Positions 26,433 through 35,130 of a stretch of 64,000 nt of DNA are shown piece after piece (positions within the stretch are counted from its first letter, which is position 1; each line of letters starts with the position of its first letter). The notes beneath the pieces were generated by a model. The model saw only the letters and a program-made list of their open reading frames with translations. It was not told the origin of the DNA and made no database searches. The DNA is from Chryseobacterium sp. StRB126. GTDB taxonomy: Bacteria; Bacteroidota; Bacteroidia; Flavobacteriales; Weeksellaceae. The stretch spans positions 868,001-932,000 of the forward strand of contig NZ_AP014624.1 in the NCBI RefSeq assembly GCF_000829375.1, in the 5' to 3' direction. A program made the translations under genes and the position numbers.

Positions 26433-27818
26433 TTAAAAATAAGCGGTTAATCTTAAACCGAGTGAAATATAATTGATTTTTTCTTTAGCAATCAGATTGT
26501 TGAGTTCCTGATCTAATTCTGCACTTTCTTTGATTTCATCACTGAAATGATAACGGATTGTTGAGTTGATCTGGTTATAATCTGTATAGAATGTAAGACC
26601 TAATCCCGGATTGAATTTATAGGTCATAGAAGCTCCTGTATTCCAACGGAAAGCCGGTTTAGGTTTGTATCTGGCAATTTGAAGTTCGTGATTAGGAGTG
26701 TCTATATCATTTCCTTTTACAGATACTTTTCCACTGGCAGTAGCAGCGTATCCGCCGGTTAGCTTTAAAGTAAGTTGCCATTTGTCTGAAAATTCATGAG
26801 AAAAATAAGGTCCTATTCCTGCTGAAAGGAAACCCATGGATTGGGTTTTAACCTCATGGTCACCAAAATCCTGTCCGTCATCAAAGGTTATTCTTTGGGA
26901 TTTAATAGGGAAACTGCTGAAGGTGATGTCTGCACCCACTCCCCATTTTTTTGAAAAGAAATAAGCTCCTTCTAATCCGCCTTCAAAACCTGTTTGCTTT
27001 TTGTCATCCAGTTCCGATTCTCTCAGGAAGTTGGTGGTACCTAATGCTGTACCCATTTTTAGAGAAAGGAAAGATGGGTAATCATTTCCCTGTACTCTGG
27101 ATAAAATACTTAAATTATCTCCCTTATTCTTATAAATTTTATCAATAAAAAAGTACCCGAGTTCTGTGGCTATGATCCCAATAGCAGCACCGGCAAGAAT
27201 ATCCGGAACCCAGTGTCTGTTATTTAAATTTCGTCCAAGTCCTGTGAGGGTTGCAGAACCATATCCTGCAATACTATAGGCTGGGTTTACCATTCCATAT
27301 TCTTTGTGAAGAAAGCTGGCATTGGTAAAAGCCATAGCAGCATGTCCTGATGGAAAAGAATTGTTTTTAGATCCATCCGGGCGCTCAACTTTTGCAGTAT
27401 ATTTAATCGAATTGACTAAAATAGCCATTATGGCTAAGCTAGCTCCATAAGATAAAGTGGCTCTTCCAATGTTGTTTCTTCCCTTTACACCTCCGAGTTT
27501 TAGACCGTAAACAGCTACGGCAGGAGCGTATTGAAGATAATCATCATATTTAACTTTGAAATTAGGGAGGTATCGGTTTCTTACCTCACGGATATTTTCT
27601 TTTTCTCCCCATGTAGCTGCTGCTGCAGTAAAAAGTATGGCGGGAGCTACAGATTTTTTTACCCATTCCTTTTTGAAAAATGGAGTAGATTCCTTTATCG
27701 GTAAATTGGTATTCATTAAAGCAATATCCCGCTGAAGATTTCGAGACTGAATCGTATCCTGTGCCTTAATACAAAATAAGTGCAATAGTATTCCTGATGC
27801 TAATGCTATTTTTTTCAT
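26433..27818 (-). CDS. PAP2-family phosphatase with C-terminal beta-rich domain
   Basis: The 461-residue protein has a signal peptide (cut after CIKA), hydrophobic helices with the PAP2 acid-phosphatase triad (KVERP, FPSGHAAMAF, and GRNLNNRHWVPD), then a beta-strand-rich half (about residues 245-461) that looks like an outer-membrane barrel and ends in an aromatic residue (LRLTAYF). PAP2 enzymes dephosphorylate lipid phosphates such as undecaprenyl pyrophosphate or modify lipid A. The two-part build suggests action at the outer membrane, which is inference. Confidence 0.85.
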   Translation of the reverse strand: MKKIALASGILLHLFCIKAQDTIQSRNLQRDIALMNTNLPIKESTPFFKKEWVKKSVAPAILFTAAAATWGEKENIREVRNRYLPNFKVKYDDYLQYAPAVAVYGLKLGGVKGRNNIGRATLSYGASLAIMAILVNSIKYTAKVERPDGSKNNSFPSGHAAMAFTNASFLHKEYGMVNPAYSIAGYGSATLTGLGRNLNNRHWVPDILAGAAIGIIATELGYFFIDKIYKNKGDNLSILSRVQGNDYPSFLSLKMGTALGTTNFLRESELDDKKQTGFEGGLEGAYFFSKKWGVGADITFSSFPIKSQRITFDDGQDFGDHEVKTQSMGFLSAGIGPYFSHEFSDKWQLTLKLTGGYAATASGKVSVKGNDIDTPNHELQIARYKPKPAFRWNTGASMTYKFNPGLGLTFYTDYNQINSTIRYHFSDEIKESAELDQELNNLIAKEKINYISLGLRLTAYF

Positions 27819-27865
27819 CTTAGTTAATGGTACTGAAATTAAATCGCGTAAAAATATAAAAAAAA

Positions 27866-27889
27866 TCTATCCCAAAAATTGAGATAGAC
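27866..27889 (-). terminator. Hairpin terminator after metalloprotease copy 1
   Basis: TCTATC and GATAGA arms with a roughly 12-base imperfect centre lie 41 bp after the stop codon. It is a variant of the perfect hairpins at 29364 and 31024 that follow the two paralogues. Confidence 0.7.
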
Positions 27890-27929
27890 TATTTTAATGT
27901 TTTTATAATATTTCAACTGATTTTGTCGA

Positions 27930-28949
27930 TTATCTTAACCCAGCTCTTGGTCCGGATGCGGATACTACAGCTTGCATTCTTGTTTTTTGATTAGCAGAAA
28001 ACATAAACATTGCCTTATCATCTACATAATCCATATAGTTCATGAACATCTGAGAACGGCTTACACCTCCACAAACTCTGTTCAAAGGATATGTGGGAGT
28101 TCCATAGTTAGGACCTGGAGAAGTAGGTGTATCATTAGAGTAATCTGTCTGACAGCCTGCATTAGATGATCCCCAAAGGTGTGGAAGGTTCAGATAGTGT
28201 CCTACTTCGTGTGTTACTGTTCTCCCTAAGTTGAACGGAGCTGAAGCACCTGTTTTTCCTATATATTGATATCCAATTACAAGGCCATCATACCATTGCC
28301 CTGCATGTTCTGGATAATAAGCGTAGCCTAAAGTTCCAGGTTGGCTGTTTTCGTCAAGTATTGAATTTACTACCCATATGTTCATGTTTTTATTCACATC
28401 AGTAGCATCAATACCTCCTGTACTCGCTTTTTTCATTTCTTCGAGATCAGATCTCCAACCTGTTTTTGTATTCTGTTTACGATTAGTTGCTACTAATTTG
28501 AAACGGATTTTTACATCACCTGCCGCTGAAGGCTGAAATGCTGAAGGAATTTTAATGATGTCGGAATTGGTAGCACCATAATCAGCATTCAGTACCGCAA
28601 TTTGCTCTGCGATTCTTGCATCGGAAACATTTTGAGCTGAGGTATTATAGATCACGTTAAAAACAACCGGGATCTCAACACTTCCATCTGCGAGTACTTT
28701 TACCACTTTAAGATTTTCTGCAAACTTTTCGGTTCCGAATTCAATATCGGCTATTTTTTGTTGGAGTGCAGGATTTTTCAGAAGCATTGCTTGTCTTATT
28801 TCTTCTGATGGACAGCTCCTTTGCGTAACAGTTAATGCAGTAGGAGAAGCCTCGGAATTCATTGGTGATTCATTTTGGTTGGTCACGCTGTCATTGTTAC
28901 AGGCGGACATTAACCCCAGAGCAAGCGCTCCAAATAAGAATTTTTTCAT
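27930..28949 (-). CDS. M43-type zinc metalloprotease lipoprotein, copy 1
   Basis: The 339-residue protein has a lipoprotein signal (ALGLMSAC), a propeptide-like region, and a pappalysin/cytophagalysin (M43) catalytic domain: zinc motif HEVGHYLNLPH near residue 247 and Met-turn MFMNYMDYVDD. The glycine usual at position 8 of HExxHxxGxxH is Asn here. These enzymes are secreted or surface-attached endopeptidases. It is the last of three tandem paralogues on the minus strand; each has its own leader and terminator. Confidence 0.9.
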   Translation of the reverse strand: MKKFLFGALALGLMSACNNDSVTNQNESPMNSEASPTALTVTQRSCPSEEIRQAMLLKNPALQQKIADIEFGTEKFAENLKVVKVLADGSVEIPVVFNVIYNTSAQNVSDARIAEQIAVLNADYGATNSDIIKIPSAFQPSAAGDVKIRFKLVATNRKQNTKTGWRSDLEEMKKASTGGIDATDVNKNMNIWVVNSILDENSQPGTLGYAYYPEHAGQWYDGLVIGYQYIGKTGASAPFNLGRTVTHEVGHYLNLPHLWGSSNAGCQTDYSNDTPTSPGPNYGTPTYPLNRVCGGVSRSQMFMNYMDYVDDKAMFMFSANQKTRMQAVVSASGPRAGLR

Positions 28950-29363
28950 ATCGTTATAATATAATTGTGGTTGAGGGTGTGAAATTATATTATTTAAAAT
29001 TGATATGCAAATTATTTAGTGAAATGTTTAATGAATATTTATTTAATGGTTGTTTTATTTAAGTATGTGATAATATAATTGCTATTGTTTTGAATTTTAA
29101 TTAATTTTATCAAATTGTTTTATATTTCACGCTTAAGTGTATTTTTGTATGGGAATATTTTCATGTTTTTTTATTATTTGTAGAATATTTTTAATACTAA
29201 ATCAGTTTTCGAAATGATCATTAAAAGAATGGTAATAGCTTCAGATTTTTTGCTTTCTAAATGATTATATGTCGAGAATATAATGCCTCCGTTATTGCTT
29301 GTTTGAAAAAATGAGCCGATAAATGCAATACTACTTCTGAATTTAAGAGGGGGGGAGAGGAAA
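28950..29363. promoter_or_regulatory. Leader and promoter region of metalloprotease copy 1
   Basis: No gene lies in this AT-rich 414-bp gap. A block at 28974-29020 (GTGAAATTATATTATTT and TGATATGCAAATTA on the plus strand) is repeated before copies 2 (30679-30720) and 3 (32102-32145). Read on the minus strand it contains a -7-like element ending in TTTGC, so it probably holds the start site and a leader of about 50 nt. Confidence 0.45.
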
Positions 29364-29392
29364 AAAATCTATCTCAATTTGAGATAGATTTT
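29364..29392 (-). terminator. Perfect 14-bp hairpin terminator of metalloprotease copy 2
   Basis: AAAATCTATCTCAA and TTGAGATAGATTTT form a perfect stem with a one-base centre. It is nearly identical to the hairpin at 31024 but lies 254 bp beyond the stop codon of its gene, because the element at 29396-29634 separates them. Confidence 0.85.
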
Positions 29393-29395
29393 AAA

Positions 29396-29634
29396 TAACC
29401 TGAGTTCGGGATAAGACATTTCTGTTTTTAGTAAGTAAGGAAGCCTGGAGCTGGGAGAGGGAAGTGAGCTTAGGTTAAAAAAACACTTATAACTCTGTAA
29501 TGTTTATTCCTTTAAAGACAGCTTCATCAAATTTTAGGATAACGTCAGAAATTGTAGCTCCGATAGTAAGTTCCAGACTCACTCTTCCAGCTTCCAGCCT
29601 ATTATCTTTAATTTCTTATTCCGAACTCGGGTTA
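29396..29634. mobile_element. 239-bp non-autonomous element with IS982-type ends
   Basis: The ends are 21-bp inverted repeats with two mismatches (left TAACCTGAGTTCGGGATAAGA, the right one complementary). The first 19 bases equal the end of the IS982 element at 734. The inside has no transposase but holds a family D hairpin (GCTGGGAG units near 29439-29470; complement near 29570-29600). It lies between the stop codon and the terminator of metalloprotease copy 2, while in copies 1 and 3 those are only 25-41 bp apart, which shows it was inserted. A target duplication is not clear. Confidence 0.8.
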
Positions 29635-29645
29635 AAAAACAACTC

Positions 29646-30662
29646 TTATCTTAATCCTGCTCTTAATCCAGTAGCAGAAACTACAGACTGCATTTTTGTT
29701 TTTTGCCCTGCTGAGAACATATATAATGATTTATCATCAGAGTAATCCATATAATTCATAAACATTACAGATCTTTTAACCCCATAGCAAGTATTATAAA
29801 GAGGATAAGTAGGGTTTCCTGTGTTAGCATTTGTCTGTGTTGGAGTATCTGCAATCAAATCATCTCCACATGTGGTATCTCCCCAAATATGTCTAAGTCC
29901 TAGATAATGTCCTACTTCATGAGTCGCTGTTCTTCCTAAGTTGAAATTAGCAGATGTCCCTGTTTTACCAAAAAACGGAGCCGCTATAACGACACCATCT
30001 TTCCATGTACCTGCATCTTCAGGCCATGAAGAGTACCCAAGAACATCTCCTCTGGTATCTGGCATCCTGCCTACCACCCAAATATTAAAATTATTTGCAG
30101 TATTAGTTGCATCAATTCCTCCTTTAGATGCCAGTTTCATATTATTTTTATCTCTGTCTGTTTTAGTCCATGATGATTTGGTCGTAGATTTTCTGACAGT
30201 ATTTACTAATTTGAATCTTACTTTTACATCACCTGCTTTTACCCCTTGAAATTCTGTAGGTATTTTTGAAACATCAGTATTTGTTCCGCCATAGTCCGCA
30301 TTTAATACATCAATCTGTTCTGTAATTCTTGCATCAGAAACATTTTCTGCAGCAGTACTGTATAGTACATTTACCATTACTGGGATTTCAACCGTTCCAT
30401 CAGCAAGAACTTTTCCCATTGCTGCTTTTTTTGCAAAGTTTTCAGCATTAGCTTCGAGATCAGCTACCTTTTGCCTTAAGGCTGGATCATTCTTTAAAGC
30501 TTCGTTTCTCATTTCTTCTGAAGGGCAATTTCTCTCTGTAGCCATTAAAGCAGTAGAAGAAACTTCTGAATTCATTGTTGATTCATTCTGATTGGTCATG
30601 CTGTCATTGTTACAGGCAGACAGTAAGCCCAGAGCAAGAGCTCCGAATAATAATTTTTTCAT
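29646..30662 (-). CDS. M43-type zinc metalloprotease lipoprotein, copy 2
   Basis: The 338-residue paralogue has lipobox LLSAC, zinc motif HEVGHYLGLRH (the canonical glycine is kept) and Met-turn MFMNYMDYSDD. It has CTATCGDD-like TTCGDDLIADTPTQT in the calcium/disulfide loop, as in copy 3. It is most similar to copy 3 in the middle region (RKSTTK/RKSTSK). Its downstream region was split from its terminator by the inserted element. Probably secreted to the surface and acting on extracellular protein. Confidence 0.9.
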   Translation of the reverse strand: MKKLLFGALALGLLSACNNDSMTNQNESTMNSEVSSTALMATERNCPSEEMRNEALKNDPALRQKVADLEANAENFAKKAAMGKVLADGTVEIPVMVNVLYSTAAENVSDARITEQIDVLNADYGGTNTDVSKIPTEFQGVKAGDVKVRFKLVNTVRKSTTKSSWTKTDRDKNNMKLASKGGIDATNTANNFNIWVVGRMPDTRGDVLGYSSWPEDAGTWKDGVVIAAPFFGKTGTSANFNLGRTATHEVGHYLGLRHIWGDTTCGDDLIADTPTQTNANTGNPTYPLYNTCYGVKRSVMFMNYMDYSDDKSLYMFSAGQKTKMQSVVSATGLRAGLR

Positions 30663-31023
30663 ATCGCTTTTTTATTTTGAGGATGTGAAATTATATTATT
30701 TTAAATTAATGCGCAAATATTTTAATTAAATAATATTGGAATGGTTATTTTATTAGTTATATATTAAAGTTGTATTGATTGTTTTGAATTTTAATTAATT
30801 TCAATTATTGCTTTTATATTTCTTACCTAAACATTTTTTTACAGAAATAATTTAAAGGGTTTTGTTTTTTTTGACTGAATATTTTTTATAATTAATGGCT
30901 GTGAAATCGTCTTATTCTTAAATATAAGGGTTGTGTTTTTTTTACCTATTAATTCTAAGTACAGAATAAAACAATATTTCTGATTCCTTAAATCTATGGA
31001 AGGTAGAAGAGTAGGTGTGAAAA
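30663..31023. promoter_or_regulatory. Leader and promoter region of metalloprotease copy 2
   Basis: This 361-bp gap is AT-rich and has no gene. It carries the shared leader block at 30679-30720. Further upstream, the stretch TTGTTTTGAATTTTAATTAATTT (about 30778-30800) also matches the region before copy 1. The rest shows nothing recognisable. Confidence 0.45.
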
Positions 31024-31054
31024 AAAAATCTATCTCAATTTGAGATAGATTTTT
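31024..31054 (-). terminator. Perfect 15-bp hairpin terminator of metalloprotease copy 3
   Basis: AAAAATCTATCTCAA and TTGAGATAGATTTTT with a one-base centre, 25 bp after the stop codon. Confidence 0.88.
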
Positions 31055-31078
31055 AAATATTTAATAACTAGTATTTTA

Positions 31079-32083
31079 TTAGTAAACTCTTAATCCTGAT
31101 CTTGCACCTGAAGCTGCAACTACAGACTGAATCCTTGTTTTTTGTCCTGCGGAGAACATAAACATAGCTCCGTCATCTACATAATCCATATAGTTCATGA
31201 ACATTACAGATCTTTGTACTCCGCTACATGTATTGTATAAAGGGTATGTAGGTTTTCCATAATTGGCTGTTGTCTGTGTAGGAGTGTCACTTACAAGGTC
31301 ATTTCCGCAATTAGCATCTCCCCAGATATGTCTTAGATTTAAGTAGTGTCCTACCTCGTGCGTTGCTGTTCTTCCAAGATTGAATGGTGAAGAAGCTCCT
31401 GTTTTACCAAAATAAGGCGCTCCAATGACAACACCGTCATTCCATAATCCTGCAGATTCTGGGAATGTAGCATATCCAAGAATGGTACGACCCTGGCTTG
31501 TCATTTTTCCTACTACCCAGATATTTAAATAATTGGTAGGGCTAGTTGCGTCAATACCTCCTTTAGACGCTTTTTTCATATCATCATTGGTGGACCAACT
31601 TGTCTTGGAAGTAGATTTTCTAACCGTATTTACCAGTCTAAATTTTACTTTTGTATCACCTGAACTCACCGATGTGAATTCAGAAGGGATTTTACTGGCA
31701 TCACTGTTTGTACCTGAATAATCAGCATTTAATACTGCAATTTGTTCAGCTATTCTTGAATCAGAAACGTTTTCTGCAGTGGTTTTATAGATTACATTTA
31801 CAACTACAGGGATTTCTACGCTACCGTCAGCAAGAACTTTTCCAAATTTAATATTCTTAGCAAAGTTTTCTGTGTTGATTTCCAAATCAGCAAATCTTTG
31901 TTTGAGTTCAGGATTGTTTTTCAAGGCCTCCTGTCTTATTTCTTCAGAAGCACATCCTCTTTGTACTAATCCGGAAGTCAGTGTTGGATCTTCAGCTGGA
32001 GTTTCATTTTGGTTGGTAACATTATCATTGTTACATGCAGTCATTAGGCTGAGCATAAGAGCTCCAAAAAGTAGTTTTTTCAT
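31079..32083 (-). CDS. M43-type zinc metalloprotease lipoprotein, copy 3
   Basis: The 334-residue paralogue has lipobox LMTAC, zinc motif HEVGHYLNLRH (Asn for Gly, as in copy 1) and Met-turn MFMNYMDYVDD. It is the most upstream of the three. The array arose by tandem duplication that included promoter, leader and terminator. The three differ mainly in the N-terminal 60 residues and in the region before the zinc motif. Peptidase substrates are unknown. Confidence 0.9.
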   Translation of the reverse strand: MKKLLFGALMLSLMTACNNDNVTNQNETPAEDPTLTSGLVQRGCASEEIRQEALKNNPELKQRFADLEINTENFAKNIKFGKVLADGSVEIPVVVNVIYKTTAENVSDSRIAEQIAVLNADYSGTNSDASKIPSEFTSVSSGDTKVKFRLVNTVRKSTSKTSWSTNDDMKKASKGGIDATSPTNYLNIWVVGKMTSQGRTILGYATFPESAGLWNDGVVIGAPYFGKTGASSPFNLGRTATHEVGHYLNLRHIWGDANCGNDLVSDTPTQTTANYGKPTYPLYNTCSGVQRSVMFMNYMDYVDDGAMFMFSAGQKTRIQSVVAASGARSGLRVY

Positions 32084-32101
32084 GTCAATGTTTTTAAAAT
32101 T

Positions 32102-32145
32102 GAGGATATGAAATTATATTATTTGGAATTAATATGCAAATTATT
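32102..32145 (-). promoter_or_regulatory. Shared leader block before metalloprotease copy 3
   Basis: ATGAAATTATATTATTTGG followed by AATATGCAAATTA matches the blocks at 28974 and 30679. Its conservation in otherwise drifted AT-rich sequence suggests a promoter or a regulator site shared by the three genes. Confidence 0.45.
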
Positions 32146-32329
32146 ATTTAATTTATTTGTTAAATTGATATTTATTAGTGTATTTATTTAATTATATAAC
32201 ATGTATTTTAATAAGATTTTGTGTTTTTAGTAATTTAACAAATGACTGTTAGATTTTATTTGTTTTTATGTTTTTTAATGTAAATAATTAATATATTAAA
32301 TTGTTTTAAAGAAAAAAAATTACTCTGAA

Positions 32330-32968
32330 TTAATTTGCAAAACCATTTTTAATTGCGAAAACAGCCAGGCCTACACGGGTTTTTAAATCCAGTTTTTCAC
32401 ATAACTGGTCACGGTAGCTCTCCACTGTTCTGGGGCTGCAGCACATTCTGTCTGCAATTTCTTTATAACTCAGTTCAGTTACGGTGTATTTGAGAAATTC
32501 TTTTTCCCGTTCAGAGATTTTTACAGTAGTTTCAATATCATTTTTATTGAGATTGGAGAATATAATCTTTGAGGCCCATTCAGGATAAAAGAAACCATCT
32601 GTATTTAATCTGGTAAGCGCTGTTTCCAGATCTTTTGGGTGGGTGTTTTTTAAAAGATATCCTTTTGCTCCATTTTTAATCATTTTAATGACACTGTTAT
32701 CATCACCCTGCATGCTGAGCGCCATTACTTTGATGTCCGGATGATTTTTGGTGACCCAGGCTGCCGTTTCAAAACCATCCATAATCGGCATACTGACATC
32801 CATAAGAATAATATCTGGAATGATATTTCCTTCTTCAAATTTTTGAATCAGATCTTTGCCGCTTTCGCAGACGTAGGTCACTTCAAACTCACTGAAGTTA
32901 CCAATAATCCCTTCTAGGGCTTTAGCAATAAGTATATGATCGTCAACAATTACAATTGTTTTTTTCAT
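32330..32968 (-). CDS. NarL/LuxR-family response regulator
   Basis: The 212-residue regulator has receiver pocket VDDH, phosphoacceptor Asp57 (ILMDVSMP), the Lys in GYLLKNTHPKD and a C-terminal LuxR helix-turn-helix (SEREKEFLKY, LSYKEIADRMCCSPRTVESYRDQLCEKL). Its start overlaps the kinase stop by four bases. The gene is the last of a three-gene operon with the kinase and a membrane protein. Targets are unknown; no terminator stem is evident beyond the stop. Confidence 0.92.
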   Translation of the reverse strand: MKKTIVIVDDHILIAKALEGIIGNFSEFEVTYVCESGKDLIQKFEEGNIIPDIILMDVSMPIMDGFETAAWVTKNHPDIKVMALSMQGDDNSVIKMIKNGAKGYLLKNTHPKDLETALTRLNTDGFFYPEWASKIIFSNLNKNDIETTVKISEREKEFLKYTVTELSYKEIADRMCCSPRTVESYRDQLCEKLDLKTRVGLAVFAIKNGFAN

Positions 32969-33750
32969 AGCTGTTTTTTTAAGATAATATTGAGTTGGGT
33001 GCCTGTGTTTTTTTCGCTCTCAAGAAGGAAATCGGCACCAATGATTTCAGCTCTGTTTTTCATATTGGTGAGACCAATTCCGTTAGATTTTGTCTGGGTA
33101 GTATCAAATCCGATTCCGTCATCACGGATGGTGAGTTCCCAAAGTGTGTTCTCGGAAGTATTTAAACTGATGAAAATATTTTTACAATGAGAATGTTTTA
33201 TACTGTTTTGTATAAACTCCTGAGTGATTCTCAATAATAGATTTTTATGAACAAAACCCAGATCCAGATGTTCAAAATTATGTTCAAAACTGATAAGACA
33301 TCTTTTTAATGAATTGGTATTATCAACCTCCTCCTGTATCAGCGTTACAATTTCCTTTTGACTGATATTATCATCTGTTAATGTTTTTGAAAGGCTACGC
33401 AAATCCTGCAGAGACTGGTTGATAATCTGTGAAACCTGGTCAATTCTCTCATTGGCTTCCGGAACCTTATTCTCATAAAGCATTTGCTGAACATATAAAC
33501 TCACCAACGTTAACTTTTGTCCGATATTGTCATGCAGCTCTCTTCCAATTTGCTGCATGGTGGCCTGCTGAATCTCCAACTGGGTAGAGAGAAGTTCTCT
33601 TTGGTGAATCTCGTTTTTCATTTCTATCTCATTAAGATATTCTTTCTTTCGCTGCCTGTAGTTTCTGATATAGATGGCTACAGCAACAGCAAACATTACA
33701 AAGAATGTATTAAAAAGGATGATCGTAATTATTAATTCTGCTTTCCCCAT
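32965..33750 (-). CDS. Sensor histidine kinase, HisKA_3 (NarX/DegS-like) type
   Basis: I start at the ATG at 33750 (MGKAELIITIILFNTFF); the 30 extra upstream residues would lie inside the preceding gene. The roughly 261-residue kinase has one N-terminal membrane helix, a coiled linker, the phosphoacceptor in GRELHDNIGQKL and an ATPase domain (ITQEFIQNSIKHSH, DDGIGFD, GIGLTNMKNRAE). It has no sizeable periplasmic domain, so its signal may come from the adjoining membrane protein, whose gene overlaps it by 19 bp. Confidence 0.9.
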   Translation of the reverse strand: MGKAELIITIILFNTFFVMFAVAVAIYIRNYRQRKKEYLNEIEMKNEIHQRELLSTQLEIQQATMQQIGRELHDNIGQKLTLVSLYVQQMLYENKVPEANERIDQVSQIINQSLQDLRSLSKTLTDDNISQKEIVTLIQEEVDNTNSLKRCLISFEHNFEHLDLGFVHKNLLLRITQEFIQNSIKHSHCKNIFISLNTSENTLWELTIRDDGIGFDTTQTKSNGIGLTNMKNRAEIIGADFLLESEKNTGTQLNIILKKQL

Positions 33751-34376
33751 ATGAATGAACTTGCAAATAAAAGATACATTATTGTTCCGGAAACCTGAAA
33801 ATAAGCAAAATAAAGATCCCAAATATCTCTGTATTCCCAAAGAAGAGACATGAAGGTCATAAACGGAAGTGTTCCTATATAAAAAAGAGTATTACCTAGG
33901 TTGATATAAAACATCCTATTGGTGCTGAATTTTAGGATTTCCGTTGAATTAACCTGCTTATAATATTCCATCACTACAAGAACCATCAAAAATAGACAGC
34001 CTAAAGTATAATTGGGAGCATATACAACTTTTCTTTCTACGAAGAATGACATTTGTGGAATAAACGCAGCAAAATATAACAAAGAGAAGATATAGAATAG
34101 TTTTGGCTTTTGCAGAGACTTTATTGCGTATAACCAATAAAAGAAAATAAACTGCAATGGCATTACAAAGTAGTTGTAAAAAATAATTCTATCAATACGA
34201 AGATCCTCCTCAAACCATTTCACAGAAGATTCGCATAGGAAAATGGCAATAAGATACAATGCGAAAAGTTTCCAATGCAGTTTTTTTTCACGGTTAAAAT
34301 AAATAATGGATACTAAAGCTGCGATAGCCTCTCCAGTATACATAAATTGTGAGAAAAACCTTTGGAATTCAGTCAT
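33732..34376 (-). CDS. Multi-pass membrane protein of unknown function, likely partner of the kinase
   Basis: The 214-residue protein has about seven hydrophobic helices (for example YTGEAIAALVSIIYF, FYNYFVMPLQFIFFYWLY, LGCLFLMVLVVMEYY) and no recognised catalytic motif. Its end overlaps the kinase start by 19 bp. Because the kinase has a single membrane helix and no sensor domain, this protein could be the sensing part. That role is inference from gene order. Confidence 0.7.
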   Translation of the reverse strand: MTEFQRFFSQFMYTGEAIAALVSIIYFNREKKLHWKLFALYLIAIFLCESSVKWFEEDLRIDRIIFYNYFVMPLQFIFFYWLYAIKSLQKPKLFYIFSLLYFAAFIPQMSFFVERKVVYAPNYTLGCLFLMVLVVMEYYKQVNSTEILKFSTNRMFYINLGNTLFYIGTLPFMTFMSLLWEYRDIWDLYFAYFQVSGTIMYLLFASSFIWGKQN

Positions 34377-34405
34377 AGTTTATAATAAGTTTCTTGTAAT
34401 TAATA

Positions 34406-34936
34406 CTAAAGCATTCCCAGCGAACTTGCAGGAGGAGATAAAGTTCCCTGATTTTCTCCAAGACCCTTGGGTTGTGGATTTTTTCCTCGAGCATAAAGCG
34501 CTGTGCTTAATGATTTTCCGTTTGAGTTTTGTAAAGCATGAAAATCATAATTAATAATTTCTCCTTCTTCATTCTCTTTTTTCAAAGTAGGAACCATTAC
34601 AAGAGTATGTCTTTCAGAATACTCTTGTGGAACGGGGTGGCTCTCCATGATATCCCAATTCTCAATTTTCGGATAGGCAGCATAATAAAACCTGATTCCT
34701 AAATCTTCTTGAGTACATTCTGGGTTTATTTTACTGGCTTCACGTTCTATCTGATTGATGAAATTTTTCAGCTTTGGAAGATCAAACCAGATACAGTGAG
34801 CGTCTGTTATACCCATAGCTTCGTTGATCGCATTCATTTGGTTCTGGCGATAGTTGTCAATAAGAGCTTTAATCAGATCATTTGACATTACTCCTGATCC
34901 CGAAGGATCATGTTCATTAGTAGATTTTGTTTTCAT
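34406..34936 (-). CDS. Conserved hypothetical protein
   Basis: The 176-residue soluble protein has no signal peptide and no domain I recognise. It starts with a polar tail (MKTKSTNEHDPSGSG). The middle (KLKNFINQIEREA, LGIRFYYAAYPKI, HTLVMVPTLKKENE) suggests an alpha/beta fold, and the C-terminus is Gly/Pro/Ser-rich. It lies 29 bp upstream of the membrane protein gene on the same strand and may be the first gene of that operon. Confidence 0.65.
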   Translation of the reverse strand: MKTKSTNEHDPSGSGVMSNDLIKALIDNYRQNQMNAINEAMGITDAHCIWFDLPKLKNFINQIEREASKINPECTQEDLGIRFYYAAYPKIENWDIMESHPVPQEYSERHTLVMVPTLKKENEEGEIINYDFHALQNSNGKSLSTALYARGKNPQPKGLGENQGTLSPPASSLGML

Positions 34937-35099
34937 ACCTTAGTTTTATAATGGAATATCCGTATTTCTGCAAATTTCGTAAAAAAATACTGTAGAAAGT
35001 AGAATAGGGAATAGGGAATTACACTGTTATTTTTACCGTGTTTTTACGGGTTGTGTATTTAAAGAAAAAAGATAAAGGTAAAACTAAGCGATTTTCATA

Positions 35100-35127
35100 A
35101 AAAAAGCGGAGAGAAATTCTCCGCCTT
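35100..35127 (-). terminator. Terminator after the small GG-leader peptide gene
   Basis: GCGGAG and CTCCGC arms around a 7-base centre, followed on the minus strand by a run of T. Confidence 0.85.
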
Positions 35128-35130
35128 ACT

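Noticed and set aside
29500..29745. Plus-strand frame of 81 codons across the miniature element
   Set aside because: It crosses the boundary of the inserted element and runs antisense into metalloprotease copy 2.
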